Source: Loktanella sp. M215 (GTDB taxonomy: Bacteria > Pseudomonadota > Alphaproteobacteria > Rhodobacterales > Rhodobacteraceae). Taken from it: 64,000 bases of DNA. Under the pieces are notes generated by a model. That model did not search any database. It saw only the letters and a list, made by a program, of their open reading frames with translations, and was not told the origin of the DNA. The DNA is taken from contig NZ_WMEA01000001.1 in NCBI RefSeq assembly GCF_021735925.1, positions 3,254,001 through 3,318,000 on the forward strand, in the 5' to 3' direction. A program made the position numbers and the translations under genes. The first letter of the stretch is position 1. Each line of letters begins with the position of its first letter. This document shows positions 42,756 through 50,817 of this stretch, one piece after another.

Positions 42756-43949
42756 TCAGGTCACGGCGCCACGCACATGATATTTGGCGTCACGCCACGC
42801 CTCTGTGGTCAGGATGTCGGCCATGATGTCGACGGCACCGGTGATGTCGTCCGCATCCAGATAAAGCGGCGTGAAACCAAAGCGCATGATGTCAGGCGCA
42901 CGGAAATCGCCGATCACGCCGCGGTCGATCAACGCCTGCATGGCCGCATAGCCTGCGTCGAACCGGAACGAGACATGTGAACCGCGCTGTGCCGGGTCAC
43001 GCGGACTGGCAAGCGTCAGTTGCGGGCAGCGCGCCTCGACCTCTGCGATGAACTGCTCCATCAGCGCGACCGATGCGGTGCGGACGTCCGCCAGCGAAAC
43101 GCCCTCCCAGACCGACAGGGCCTGTTCAAGTGCCGACATCTGGATCACCGGCGGCGTGCCGACCCGCATGCGCGCGACCCCGCCCGCAGGCTGGTAGTCC
43201 ATGTCGAAGGCGAAAGGCGCGTTGTGGCCCATCCACCCTTGCAGGGCTGGCCGCGCCGTCTCTGCCAGATCGGGCCGGACATAGATGAAGGCGGGCGCGC
43301 CGGGACCGCCGTTCAGGTATTTATACGTGCAGCCGACCGCAAAGGCGCAGCCCGATCCCGCAAGGTTGATCTCGAACGCGCCGGCGCTGTGGGCAAGGTC
43401 CCAGATCATCACGGCACCCGCATCATGTGCCGCTTGGGTGAGTGATGCCATGTCGTGACGCCGCCCCGTCCGGTAATCGACCTGCGTCAGCATCACGGCG
43501 GCGATGTCGTCGGTCATGGCCTGCGCCACATCCTCGGGGGCGACGATGCGCAGCTGGTGGCCCTGCCCGATCAGGTCCAGCAGGCCTTGCGCCATGTAGA
43601 CGTCGGTGGGAAAGTTGCCGCTGTCGGTCAGCACCACCCGGCGGTCCGGGTTCATCTGCAGGGCGGCGGCCAGCGCCTGATAAACCTTGATCGACAGGGT
43701 ATCGCCCGCGACGACCGACCCCGCCGGCGCCCCGATCAGCCCTGCGATCATGTCGCCGACGCGGCCGGGCTGGGTGAACCAGCCGGCGTCGTTCCAGCCC
43801 TTGATCAGCATCTGGCCCCATTGGTCGGTGACCATGCGCGCGACATGACCGGGCACCGCGGCGGGCAGCGGTCCCAAAGAATTGCCGTCGAGGTAGATCA
43901 CACCGTCAGGCAGATCGAAGAGGTGTTTGCGCGTGACGCTTTGGGTCAT
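42756..43949 (-). CDS. kynU: Kynureninase
   Basis: A 397-residue PLP enzyme of fold type I that splits kynurenine to anthranilate and alanine in tryptophan catabolism. Typical segments are VIYLDGNSLGPLP at residue 17, GDTLSIKVYQALAAAL, LTQVDYRTGRRHDM, and IWDLAHSAGAFEI. The Schiff-base lysine is in VGCTYKYLNGGPGAPAF, and GTPPVIQMSALEQAL follows near residue 265. No tryptophan dioxygenase or formamidase gene lies in the window. A VOC-bicupin gene is 51 bases upstream on the same strand and may be in the same operon. Confidence 0.92.
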   Translation of the reverse strand: MTQSVTRKHLFDLPDGVIYLDGNSLGPLPAAVPGHVARMVTDQWGQMLIKGWNDAGWFTQPGRVGDMIAGLIGAPAGSVVAGDTLSIKVYQALAAALQMNPDRRVVLTDSGNFPTDVYMAQGLLDLIGQGHQLRIVAPEDVAQAMTDDIAAVMLTQVDYRTGRRHDMASLTQAAHDAGAVMIWDLAHSAGAFEINLAGSGCAFAVGCTYKYLNGGPGAPAFIYVRPDLAETARPALQGWMGHNAPFAFDMDYQPAGGVARMRVGTPPVIQMSALEQALSVWEGVSLADVRTASVALMEQFIAEVEARCPQLTLASPRDPAQRGSHVSFRFDAGYAAMQALIDRGVIGDFRAPDIMRFGFTPLYLDADDITGAVDIMADILTTEAWRDAKYHVRGAVT

Positions 43950-44000
43950 GGGGATCGCCTTTGAAGCTGTGAGAGAGGTGTGACCGGGGCGGCCCGCAAA

Positions 44001-45086
44001 CTAAGCCAGATCGGTGCCAAACGCGCCCGGCAAGGCGACCTCGAGCAGTTCGACATCGTCGGTCGGATCGGCGTAGCGTGTGACATGGCCCGGCGGGATG
44101 ACGAAGGCATCACCCGGTGCCAGCCGGCAGGGATCGCGCCCTTCGCCTTCGAGGGTCAGGCCGCCCTCCATCACGAAGGTAAAGAGGATGCCGGCATCAT
44201 GGGTGGCCCAGACCGGGTCGCCCTGCCCGCGCCGCACCACGCTGACACCGGCCACGTTGCCGGTGTTCGTCGCGATACCGGTATCGCGGGCGGTATATCC
44301 GGGCAAGCGGAACGGCGTCCATGTCGCGCCTTCGGCCCGGTGATGCACAAAGCGCTGGCCGTCGAAAGTCCGGTCGGGGTTGGCCGGACCGTTGGGCAGG
44401 GTCATGACGTGGTCGATGGTCGTGACATGCTCGGCGGGCACGCCGACCTCGATCACCTCGATATTGTCGGAGGCGTAGAGGACCCGGTGCCGAATCTGCG
44501 GCGGCTGGATGACGCAGTTGCCGGCGTGCAGGCGGAATGGCTCGCCCTGATCCTCGTAGACCAGATCGACCCAGCCGCGATAGCAGAAGATCAGCTGAAA
44601 CCCGACCGTGTGGTAATGCACCATGTCGGGCACGGGGCCGCCGTCGGGGATGCGGATGTGGCTGGCGATGATCGACCCGCCCAGCCGGTCGGGGATCAGA
44701 TCGCGGTAATGCATGCCCGCCCGGCCCACGATCCAAGGCGCCTGATCCGCGAGGCGGCGCACGACGAAGGAATGATTGGGCTGCGGCGTGATCAGGGGCG
44801 GGTGCAGATCCGCGATCTCGATCCGGGTGCCGTTGGGGGCGGTCAGGACGCGGGCCCCGTTTGCAAAGCTGTCTGGATCGTCCATGCACAGGCGCAGGGT
44901 GCCTGCAGGCTCGGCTGCGCCTTTCTCGATCCGCAGGCGCAGGCCGTGGCCCGAGAAGACCGCGACCGAGGGGTCGTCGGCGGGAAAGATCATGTCAAGG
45001 CGCAGACCCAACGTCTTGGTATAGAACGGAATATCGTCGCGCAGTTCCTGCGTCGGCAAGCGGATTTCGCCTTGTATTTCGCGCAC
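44001..45086 (-). CDS. VOC (glyoxalase)-bicupin fusion protein
   Basis: 361 residues with three parts. Residues 1-100 look like a VOC/glyoxalase half-domain (DDIPFYTKTLGLRLDMIFP, and a later RIEIADLHPP). Residues 130-220 form a cupin with ligands HYH (HYHTVGFQLIFCYRGWVDL, Gln in the usual Glu place) and a distal PPQIRHRV His. Residues 260-355 form a second cupin (THDAGILFTFVMEGG...PPGHVTRY) whose metal ligands look incomplete. A dioxygenase or sensor role is possible, and I do not recognise a characterised homologue. The start is a GTG with AAAGGGA upstream. It precedes kynU, hinting at a tryptophan or aromatic route. Confidence 0.75.
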   Translation of the reverse strand: MREIQGEIRLPTQELRDDIPFYTKTLGLRLDMIFPADDPSVAVFSGHGLRLRIEKGAAEPAGTLRLCMDDPDSFANGARVLTAPNGTRIEIADLHPPLITPQPNHSFVVRRLADQAPWIVGRAGMHYRDLIPDRLGGSIIASHIRIPDGGPVPDMVHYHTVGFQLIFCYRGWVDLVYEDQGEPFRLHAGNCVIQPPQIRHRVLYASDNIEVIEVGVPAEHVTTIDHVMTLPNGPANPDRTFDGQRFVHHRAEGATWTPFRLPGYTARDTGIATNTGNVAGVSVVRRGQGDPVWATHDAGILFTFVMEGGLTLEGEGRDPCRLAPGDAFVIPPGHVTRYADPTDDVELLEVALPGAFGTDLA

Positions 45087-45164
45087 TCCGGTCCCTTTCG
45101 CCGCGTTTCGGGGCGAAGGTAGTCCGCGGCGTGGCGATGCACAAGAAGCGCCGCGCGGCGGCCG

Positions 45165-46661
45165 TCAGGCGGTGCGCCGCCAGGCTTTCGGGCCGATCTC
45201 GTGGATCGAATTGCCCTTTGTGTCGACGGCGAGCGTCACCGGCATGTCCTCGACCCGCAGGCGATAGATCGCCTCCATCCCGAGGTCCTGGTAGGCGACG
45301 GGTTCGGCCTCCTTGATCGCCTTCGACACCAGATAGGCGGCACCGCCGACGGCGATCATGTAGACGGCCCCGTGGGCGGCGATGGCCTTCAGCGCTTCGG
45401 GCCCGCGTTCGGCCTTGCCGATCATGACCTTCAGACCGGTCTCCGACAGGATGCGGTCGGTGAACTTGTCCATCCGGGTCGAGGTCGTGGGACCGGCGGG
45501 GCCGATGACCTCGTCCCCCACCGGATCGACGGGACCAACGTAGTAGATCGCGCGGCCGCGCAGGTCGACCGGCAGCGCCTCGCCCCGATCCAGCGTGTCG
45601 ACCATACGTTTATGGGCCGCGTCGCGCCCGGTATAGAGCGTACCGGACACCAGCAACGTGTCGCCGGGGGTGAGAGAGGCCAGCGTCGCGTCGTCCAGCG
45701 CGTCGAGGTCGATCCGGCGCGCATGGCGTGCGGCAGCGTCCAGCGTGACCTGCGGCCAAAGCGCCAGATCAGGCGGGGTAAAGGTCACAGGCCCCTGCCC
45801 GTCCAGCGTGAAATGCACATGCCGGGACGCGGCGCAGTTCGGGATCAGTGCCACGGGCAAGGAGGCCGCGTGGGTCGGGAAGTGCCTGATCTTGACGTCC
45901 AGCACCGTCGTCAGCCCGCCCAGCCCCTGCGCCCCGATCCCCAGCGCGTTGACGCGGTCGTAGATCTCCAGCCGCAACTCCTCGACCCGGTCCTGCGGGC
46001 CGCGGTCGATCAGGTCGAAGATGTCGACGGGGTCGTTCAGCGCCATCTTGGCCATGGTCATTGCCTTGTCGACGCTGCCGCCGACCCCGATGCCCAGCAT
46101 GCCCGGCGGGCACCAGCCGGCGCCCAGCGTCTCGACCGTCTGCACCACCCAGTCCGCGACAGAGGCGGAGGGGTTCAGCACCGCGAACTTCGTCTTGTTT
46201 TCGGACCCGCCACCCTTGGCGCTGACGGTCACGTCCACAGTGTCACCGGCCACCATCTCGACGTGCAGCATCGCGGGCGTGTTGTCGCCGGTGTTGGCCC
46301 GCAACCCGAAGGGGTCGCGCACGACCGAGGCGCGTAGCGGGTTCGTGTCGAGCAGATAGGCGCGGCGCACGGCGTCGTCGACGATGTCCTGCAAGGGGCG
46401 TTGCCAGTCGGTCACGGCCTGCACGCCGACGGTGATGAAGACATTCGCGGTGCCGGTGTCCTGACAGATCGGCCGCTGCCACAGCGCGCACATCCGGGAA
46501 TTCGTCAGGATCTGGCCGATCGCGTTCTTTGCACCCGGGCTTTCCTCGCGCCGGTAGGCCTCGCCCATCGCGGTGATGAAATCGACGGGATGGTAGCAGG
46601 CCACGAATTGCAGCGCATCGGCGATGCTGTCGGTTAGATGAGCCTCGGTGATGGGGGGCAT
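45165..46661 (-). CDS. fumA: Fumarate hydratase class I (iron-sulfur)
   Basis: A 498-residue single-chain class I fumarase interconverting fumarate and malate with a 4Fe-4S cluster. The three candidate cluster cysteines lie in RPICQDTGTANVF, AGWCPPGMLGIG and IPNCAASRHVHF. The C-terminal beta half shows GRAIYYVGPVDPVGDEVIGPAGPTT-type and KGNSIHEIGPKAW segments. The start MPPITEAHLTD has a modest GAGGTT upstream; a 21-residue longer frame lacks any site. It follows a Y-family polymerase gene on the same strand by 77 bases, probably an independent unit. Confidence 0.92.
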   Translation of the reverse strand: MPPITEAHLTDSIADALQFVACYHPVDFITAMGEAYRREESPGAKNAIGQILTNSRMCALWQRPICQDTGTANVFITVGVQAVTDWQRPLQDIVDDAVRRAYLLDTNPLRASVVRDPFGLRANTGDNTPAMLHVEMVAGDTVDVTVSAKGGGSENKTKFAVLNPSASVADWVVQTVETLGAGWCPPGMLGIGVGGSVDKAMTMAKMALNDPVDIFDLIDRGPQDRVEELRLEIYDRVNALGIGAQGLGGLTTVLDVKIRHFPTHAASLPVALIPNCAASRHVHFTLDGQGPVTFTPPDLALWPQVTLDAAARHARRIDLDALDDATLASLTPGDTLLVSGTLYTGRDAAHKRMVDTLDRGEALPVDLRGRAIYYVGPVDPVGDEVIGPAGPTTSTRMDKFTDRILSETGLKVMIGKAERGPEALKAIAAHGAVYMIAVGGAAYLVSKAIKEAEPVAYQDLGMEAIYRLRVEDMPVTLAVDTKGNSIHEIGPKAWRRTA

Positions 46662-46738
46662 GGGAACCTCGGTCCGGTGAATGGCGTCTGCGCGCAGGTT
46701 AGGCGCCGACCGTGGCGATGTCACCGCCCGACGGACCG

Positions 46739-48100
46739 TCAGACGGTGACGAAATGGGTATCGCCGTCGGCAACAGCGGGGCCGCTGAAATCGGCGGCGT
46801 CAGGGATGCGGCCAAAGGCGATCTTGGCCCCGACATAGCCGCCCGGCACCTCGGCCATGGGCCCCAGCGACAGGGCCTGCGGTCCCAGCTTGGCGCGCAG
46901 CCCGTCCATCAGGTCGCTGACCTTTTCCCATTTCGCCCGATCTGCCGTACCGGACGCCCCGCCGGACACCCCCGGTGTGGCGCCGAACAGGTCCGTCATC
47001 ATCTCGGCCTCGGCGATCAGGCCGTGCAGCATGATGCTGACCGACCGCGGCTGGAACGGCAGATGCCGCTCCGCCTCGGCCAGACCCACCGCCAGTGCTG
47101 TCAGAAAGCTGTGGTCGTCGCGGGCGGGCGCAAAGGCTGCGTCCCAGGTCCATTGCCGGTCATCCGTGCGCCGGCCCGCGGGGGTCCGTGGGCCACCCGC
47201 CCGAAAACCGAGCGTCAGCTTCGTCGCGCGCACCCCGGCCCGTCGCACCCGACGACCGGCACTTTCGGTCAGCAGGCGGGCACAGACCTTGACCTTTTCA
47301 GGGTTGCGCCAGTCTTGCGGCAGGATGCGGCTGTGACCGAACGCGCTTTTCTGCGTGGCGGGGCGTTCGGTGTGATAGCCGTGCAGGTCGTTCCAGAACC
47401 GCTCGCCTTCGACGCTGCGCCAGATCGCCCGCGCCTGCTTGGGTGCCAGCGCCCAGAGGTCCGTGAAGTCGCGGACCCCCGCCGCCGCCAGCCGGGCGCG
47501 CATGCCGGTGGAGACTCCGGGCAGATCGCCAAGGTCGATCCCCGTCAGCGCCTGCGGCAGGTCTTCCGCGCGGATCAGGCTGAACCCGTCCGGCTTGCGC
47601 CGCTCGGCGGCGATCTTGGCCAGAAGCTCTGTCGGGGCCATCCCGATGGAGCAGGTGAGCATATCGCTGAAGGCCTCCACCAGCGCTGCCTTGATCCGCC
47701 GCGCGAGGGCATCGCCCGCGTCGCCTTCGGCGGGCAGCAGATGGCAGACAACCTCGTCGATGGACCGGACGTGCGCGACGGGGACTACGGTCGCGATGAC
47801 GTCGAGGATGCGGTTGTGCAGACGCACGTAGACGTCATGGCGTGCGACGACAAAGATCATGTCGGGGATGATCGCGCGGGCTTTCAGGATCGAGGTGCCG
47901 GATTTGACGCCAAGCGCCTTGGCCTGACGACTGACCGCGATGCAGCTGGTGTGCAGCGCATCCAGAGGCACCACGCCGACGGGGCGGTCGCGCAGATCAG
48001 GGTTGAAATGCTGTTCGGCAGACGCAAAGAAACTGTCGAAATCAAGGTAGAGCCGTTCGATGCCGCGGGCCTGGCCGCGCGAATGCTGGGTCATGGTCAT
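46739..48100 (-). CDS. Y-family DNA polymerase (DinB/Pol IV-like)
   Basis: A 453-residue translesion polymerase. Unlike ImuB it keeps the catalytic acids: YLDFDSFFAS (Asp20, Asp22) and VRSIDEV (Asp115, Glu116). The fingers segment is AVSRQAKALGVKSG, and the helix-hairpin-helix is LGDLPGVSTGMRARLAAAG. The long C-terminus, with a little-finger domain plus about 60 extra residues, differs from classical DinB (about 350). This places it with the longer alphaproteobacterial branch. No LexA box was seen upstream. The gene 15 bases upstream encodes a small membrane protein on the same strand. Confidence 0.88.
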   Translation of the reverse strand: MTMTQHSRGQARGIERLYLDFDSFFASAEQHFNPDLRDRPVGVVPLDALHTSCIAVSRQAKALGVKSGTSILKARAIIPDMIFVVARHDVYVRLHNRILDVIATVVPVAHVRSIDEVVCHLLPAEGDAGDALARRIKAALVEAFSDMLTCSIGMAPTELLAKIAAERRKPDGFSLIRAEDLPQALTGIDLGDLPGVSTGMRARLAAAGVRDFTDLWALAPKQARAIWRSVEGERFWNDLHGYHTERPATQKSAFGHSRILPQDWRNPEKVKVCARLLTESAGRRVRRAGVRATKLTLGFRAGGPRTPAGRRTDDRQWTWDAAFAPARDDHSFLTALAVGLAEAERHLPFQPRSVSIMLHGLIAEAEMMTDLFGATPGVSGGASGTADRAKWEKVSDLMDGLRAKLGPQALSLGPMAEVPGGYVGAKIAFGRIPDAADFSGPAVADGDTHFVTV

Positions 48101-48115
48101 CGTTACCCCGCGCCG

Positions 48116-48487
48116 TCAGATCTGGCCCTGCGACCAGAACCACCAGACGGCGGCGATGAAGCCGCAGATCCCCACGGCGGCGACGGCCGCCAGCCGGCGC
48201 AGCAGGCGCGTGATCAGCTCCTGCGTGGGGTCGACGCCGCGCAGATAGGTCTCGACCCGGTCGGCGGCCAGCCCCACGGATTTTGCGTCCACCATCCGGG
48301 CCAGCCGCGGATGGCCTTGGGCCACGTCCGCCCGCACCACCGCGCGCAGATCCCGCAGGACACCGCGCGGCAGGCTGCGTCCGACCTTGCCCGCCTGCTG
48401 TTCCAGCGTCGGGCCGCGCAGCTTCAGACGCTGCTCCAACAGAGTGCGGATGCGGGCGGTCTTGCGGGTGAGGGTATCAGCGGCCAT
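48116..48487 (-). CDS. Small conserved-looking membrane-anchored protein, unknown function
   Basis: 123 residues starting MAADTLTRKTARIRTLLEQ. The first 95 are charged and helical (Arg/Leu-rich, with RLKLRGPTLEQQAGKVGRSL and LRRLAAV), and one C-terminal membrane helix follows (AAVGICGFIAAVWWFW). It is probably an inner-membrane protein with a cytosolic helical domain. There is no clear ribosome site. It precedes the Y-family polymerase by 15 bases, so co-transcription is likely. I do not recognise a family. Confidence 0.65.
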   Translation of the reverse strand: MAADTLTRKTARIRTLLEQRLKLRGPTLEQQAGKVGRSLPRGVLRDLRAVVRADVAQGHPRLARMVDAKSVGLAADRVETYLRGVDPTQELITRLLRRLAAVAAVGICGFIAAVWWFWSQGQI

Positions 48488-48568
48488 ACGGGATGTCGTA
48501 ACCGCGCACCGGTCCATCCTCAAGCCCGATGACGCGGTCCCCTGCGATACCGAACACGAGGCCGCCCC

Positions 48569-49321
48569 ATGCTGCACACCATCGTTCACGGCGAACCGAC
48601 CGACGCGCCGCCCCTCATGATCGTGCATGGCCTCTTCGGCTCTGCCCGCAACTGGGGCGTCATCGCCAAGCGGCTGTCGGACACCCGGCAGGTCATCGCC
48701 GTCGATCAGCGCAACCATGGCGCCAGCCCCTGGATGGACAGTCACACCTATCCCGACATGGCCGCCGATCTGGCCGAGCTGATCGAGGATCTGGGCACGC
48801 CCGTCGACGTGCTGGGCCATTCCATGGGCGGCAAGGCCGCGATGGTGCTGGCCCTGACGCAGCCCGCGCTGCTGCGCCGCCTGATCGTGGCCGATATTGC
48901 GCCAACGGCCTACAGCCACACGCAGGACGGCCCGCTGGAGGCGATGCGCGGCGTGGACATGACCCGTGTCGCCTCGCGCAAGGACGCGCAGGCGCAGATG
49001 GATGTCGACGCAGGCACCGCCGCATTCCTGCTGCAAAGCCTCGATCTGGCACACCCCCGCTGGGTGCTGAACCTTGACGTGCTGTCGCGCGACATGGCCG
49101 CGATCGTCGGCTGGCCCGACACGCCGGGCCAGTTCGACGGCCCCACGCTGTTTCTGCGGGGGGCCACCTCGGCCTACGTCCCCGACAGCGCCCTGCCCGC
49201 GATCCGCGACCGGTTCCCCGCAGCCACGGTCGAAACCATCGCGGACGCTGGCCACTGGCTGCACGCCGAACAGCCGCGCGCGGTCGAAGCGGCTGTGCGC
49301 CGTTTTCTGGAGGCCGCATGA
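48569..49321 (+). CDS. Alpha/beta hydrolase, esterase YbfF-like
   Basis: A 250-residue serine hydrolase. The oxyanion-loop segment IVHGLFGSARNWG is at residues 18-30, followed by the Asp-containing DQRNHGASPW. The nucleophile elbow GHSMGGKAA places Ser85, and the late His lies in IADAGHWLHAEQP near 231. The pattern is that of YbfF-type acyl-CoA/ester thioesterases. A GAGG lies about 8 bases upstream of the ATG. It is ATGA-coupled to rbsD, an unusual partner, and divergent from the small membrane protein gene. Confidence 0.88.
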   Translation: MLHTIVHGEPTDAPPLMIVHGLFGSARNWGVIAKRLSDTRQVIAVDQRNHGASPWMDSHTYPDMAADLAELIEDLGTPVDVLGHSMGGKAAMVLALTQPALLRRLIVADIAPTAYSHTQDGPLEAMRGVDMTRVASRKDAQAQMDVDAGTAAFLLQSLDLAHPRWVLNLDVLSRDMAAIVGWPDTPGQFDGPTLFLRGATSAYVPDSALPAIRDRFPAATVETIADAGHWLHAEQPRAVEAAVRRFLEAA

Positions 49322-49689
49322 AAAAGACGGGTATCCTGAACGCGGAGTTGTCGCGCCTTGTCGCCACGCTGGGCCACGGCGATCTGCTGGTGATCGGCGA
49401 CGCGGGTCTGCCGGTGCCGCCGGGCGTGGCCTGCATCGACCTTGCGGTCACCCATGGCGTGCCGAGTTTTGCGCAGGTCCTGACCGCGGTCCTGTCGGAA
49501 ATGCAGGTCGAATCCTGCGTGATGGCGGCAGAGGCCGCGCCGGCGCTTCTGGCTCTCGCCCCGATGCCGCCCCGCAGTGTGGATCATGCGGCGTTCAAGG
49601 ACACATGCCGCACCGCACGCGCCGTCGTCCGCACGGGAGAGGTCACGCCCTACGCCAATATTGGTCTTTACGCAGGCGTTGTGTTCTAG
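49318..49689 (+). CDS. rbsD: D-ribose pyranase / RbsD-FucU mutarotase family protein
   Basis: A 123-residue RbsD/FucU-family protein catalysing anomer interconversion of ribose (pyranose to furanose). The diagnostic start is MKKTGILNAELSRLVATLGHGDLLVIGDAGLPVP-like, with the catalytic His20 in the GHGD motif, and the C-terminus ends VRTGEVTPYANIGLYAGVVF. The usual ribose ABC genes and ribokinase are absent; it is joined by ATGA to an esterase gene. The stop is adjacent to the stop of a tiny convergent gene on the minus strand. Confidence 0.87.
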   Translation: MKKTGILNAELSRLVATLGHGDLLVIGDAGLPVPPGVACIDLAVTHGVPSFAQVLTAVLSEMQVESCVMAAEAAPALLALAPMPPRSVDHAAFKDTCRTARAVVRTGEVTPYANIGLYAGVVF

Positions 49690-49766
49690 ATTAAATGCGA
49701 TGTCAGGAAGGCGGCGAGGCTCAGGCCGCCCAACAGGGCGATGAAAAGATAAGGGATCGTCTGCAT
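49686..49766 (-). CDS. Predicted 26-residue single-helix membrane peptide
   Basis: An ATG preceded at 6 bases by GGAAAGG opens a 27-codon frame ending TAG, with sequence MQTIPYLFIALLGGLSLAAF then LTSHLI. Nearly the whole product is one hydrophobic helix. The strong ribosome site, clean hydrophobicity and close fit against the rbsD stop argue for a real small protein rather than chance. It resembles small membrane regulators or subunits in general form, but no named family was recognised. The AT content is higher than in flanking genes only at the end. Confidence 0.55.
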   Translation of the reverse strand: MQTIPYLFIALLGGLSLAAFLTSHLI

Positions 49767-49949
49767 GGCATGCCTTTCCACGGTATGAGACCCTTCAACG
49801 CAGGCCACCCGAAAGTCCGTCGGTCGGCGGAACGATTGTCACATGACATGCGTTGACCGGTCGTCACCTGCGTCGAAGACATGCTGATGGCACCCATTCT
49901 GCGGTCCGGTCAACGGACGTCGCGCCCCCTATCGAAGGTTTCCTGTTCC

Positions 49950-50300
49950 ATGTTCACCCCGCGTAATATCGTGATCGTCATCATCGCCGGCATCCTCGGC
50001 ACGATCGCCAACTCGATCATCATCAACATCATGGCGGGCGCCCCCGTCATGCCGCTGATCCTGTCATTGGGTCGCAACGCGGTGGCGATCATCGTGGCGC
50101 TGCTGCTGATCCCGATCTTTGCCCGCAACGCGAACGCCACGGCCTGGGTCACAGCCCTCGTGGCGCTGACCGTCATCCCGTCCCTGCTGGCCAAGTTCGT
50201 CTTCGGCGCGGGCGCGCCATGGACCTTCGTGCTGTGGGTGAATTTCGTCTATGCTTTCGTCGCGACGCTGGTTTACGCGGTGTCTTACCGCCGCGTCTGA
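49950..50300 (+). CDS. Small integral membrane protein, unknown function
   Basis: 116 residues from MFTPRNIVIVIIAGILGTIAN, with four predicted membrane helices (about 6-24, 32-58, 64-84 and 92-112) and almost no soluble part. A GAAGGT lies 11 bases upstream; an earlier in-frame ATG at 49881 gives an unlikely hydrophilic extension. It stands alone, followed by a hairpin, between rbsD and the DUF59 gene. No family was recognised. Confidence 0.7.
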   Translation: MFTPRNIVIVIIAGILGTIANSIIINIMAGAPVMPLILSLGRNAVAIIVALLLIPIFARNANATAWVTALVALTVIPSLLAKFVFGAGAPWTFVLWVNFVYAFVATLVYAVSYRRV

Positions 50301-50320
50301 ACCTGCAAACGCCCAAGGCT

Positions 50321-50348
50321 CCTGCCCGTAACATTCGTTGCGGGCAGG
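50321..50348. terminator. Hairpin after the small membrane protein gene
   Basis: CCTGCCCG, 12-base loop, CGGGCAGG: an 8-bp stem 21 bases after the stop. There is no T-run. Confidence 0.5.
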
Positions 50349-50434
50349 GGTCGATTTACGGCCCTGCGGCACGGCCCTTTACGGGCGGTCCGACAAATCC
50401 TATATGATCAGTCAGGATTAGACGGGGAATGACC

Positions 50435-50797
50435 ATGACAGACCAGACCGCACCGATGGAAGGCACGCCACTGATCGCGCCCTCCAGCACGGACCATCCC
50501 CTCCACGAAAAGATCGTCGAGGCCTGTCGCACGGTCTATGACCCCGAAATTCCGGTCAACATCTACGATCTGGGGCTGATCTACACGATCGCCATCGACG
50601 ACGACAGCGCGGTCAAGGTGATCATGACCCTGACCGCCCCCGGCTGCCCCGTGGCCGGAGAGATGCCGGGCTGGGTCGCCGACGCCATCGAACCCCTGCC
50701 CGGCGTCAAGCATGTCGACGTCGAAATGACGTTCGAGCCGCAGTGGGGCATGGACATGATGAGCGACGAAGCGCGCCTGGAACTCGGTTTCATGTAG
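50435..50797 (+). CDS. DUF59/MIP18 family iron-sulfur assembly protein (SufT-like)
   Basis: A 120-residue protein of the DUF59 (MIP18/PaaD) family that helps mature Fe-S proteins. The core is visible: YDPEIPVNIYDLGLIYTI near residue 36, LTAPGCPVAGEMP with the conserved Cys, and a closing MTFEPQWGMDMMS. The ATG at 50435 has GGGGA at good spacing; one two codons earlier is too close to it. An IscA-type gene lies 1.8 kb downstream, with an MscS gene between them. In Rhodobacterales this type of protein commonly accompanies suf genes. Confidence 0.88.
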   Translation: MTDQTAPMEGTPLIAPSSTDHPLHEKIVEACRTVYDPEIPVNIYDLGLIYTIAIDDDSAVKVIMTLTAPGCPVAGEMPGWVADAIEPLPGVKHVDVEMTFEPQWGMDMMSDEARLELGFM

Positions 50798-50817
50798 CCT
50801 TTCGCGCGGGACGCCTT

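Noticed and set aside
46712..48532. A 606-codon plus-strand frame over the Y-family polymerase
   Set aside because: Antisense shadow without domain signals. The minus strand keeps all polymerase motifs.
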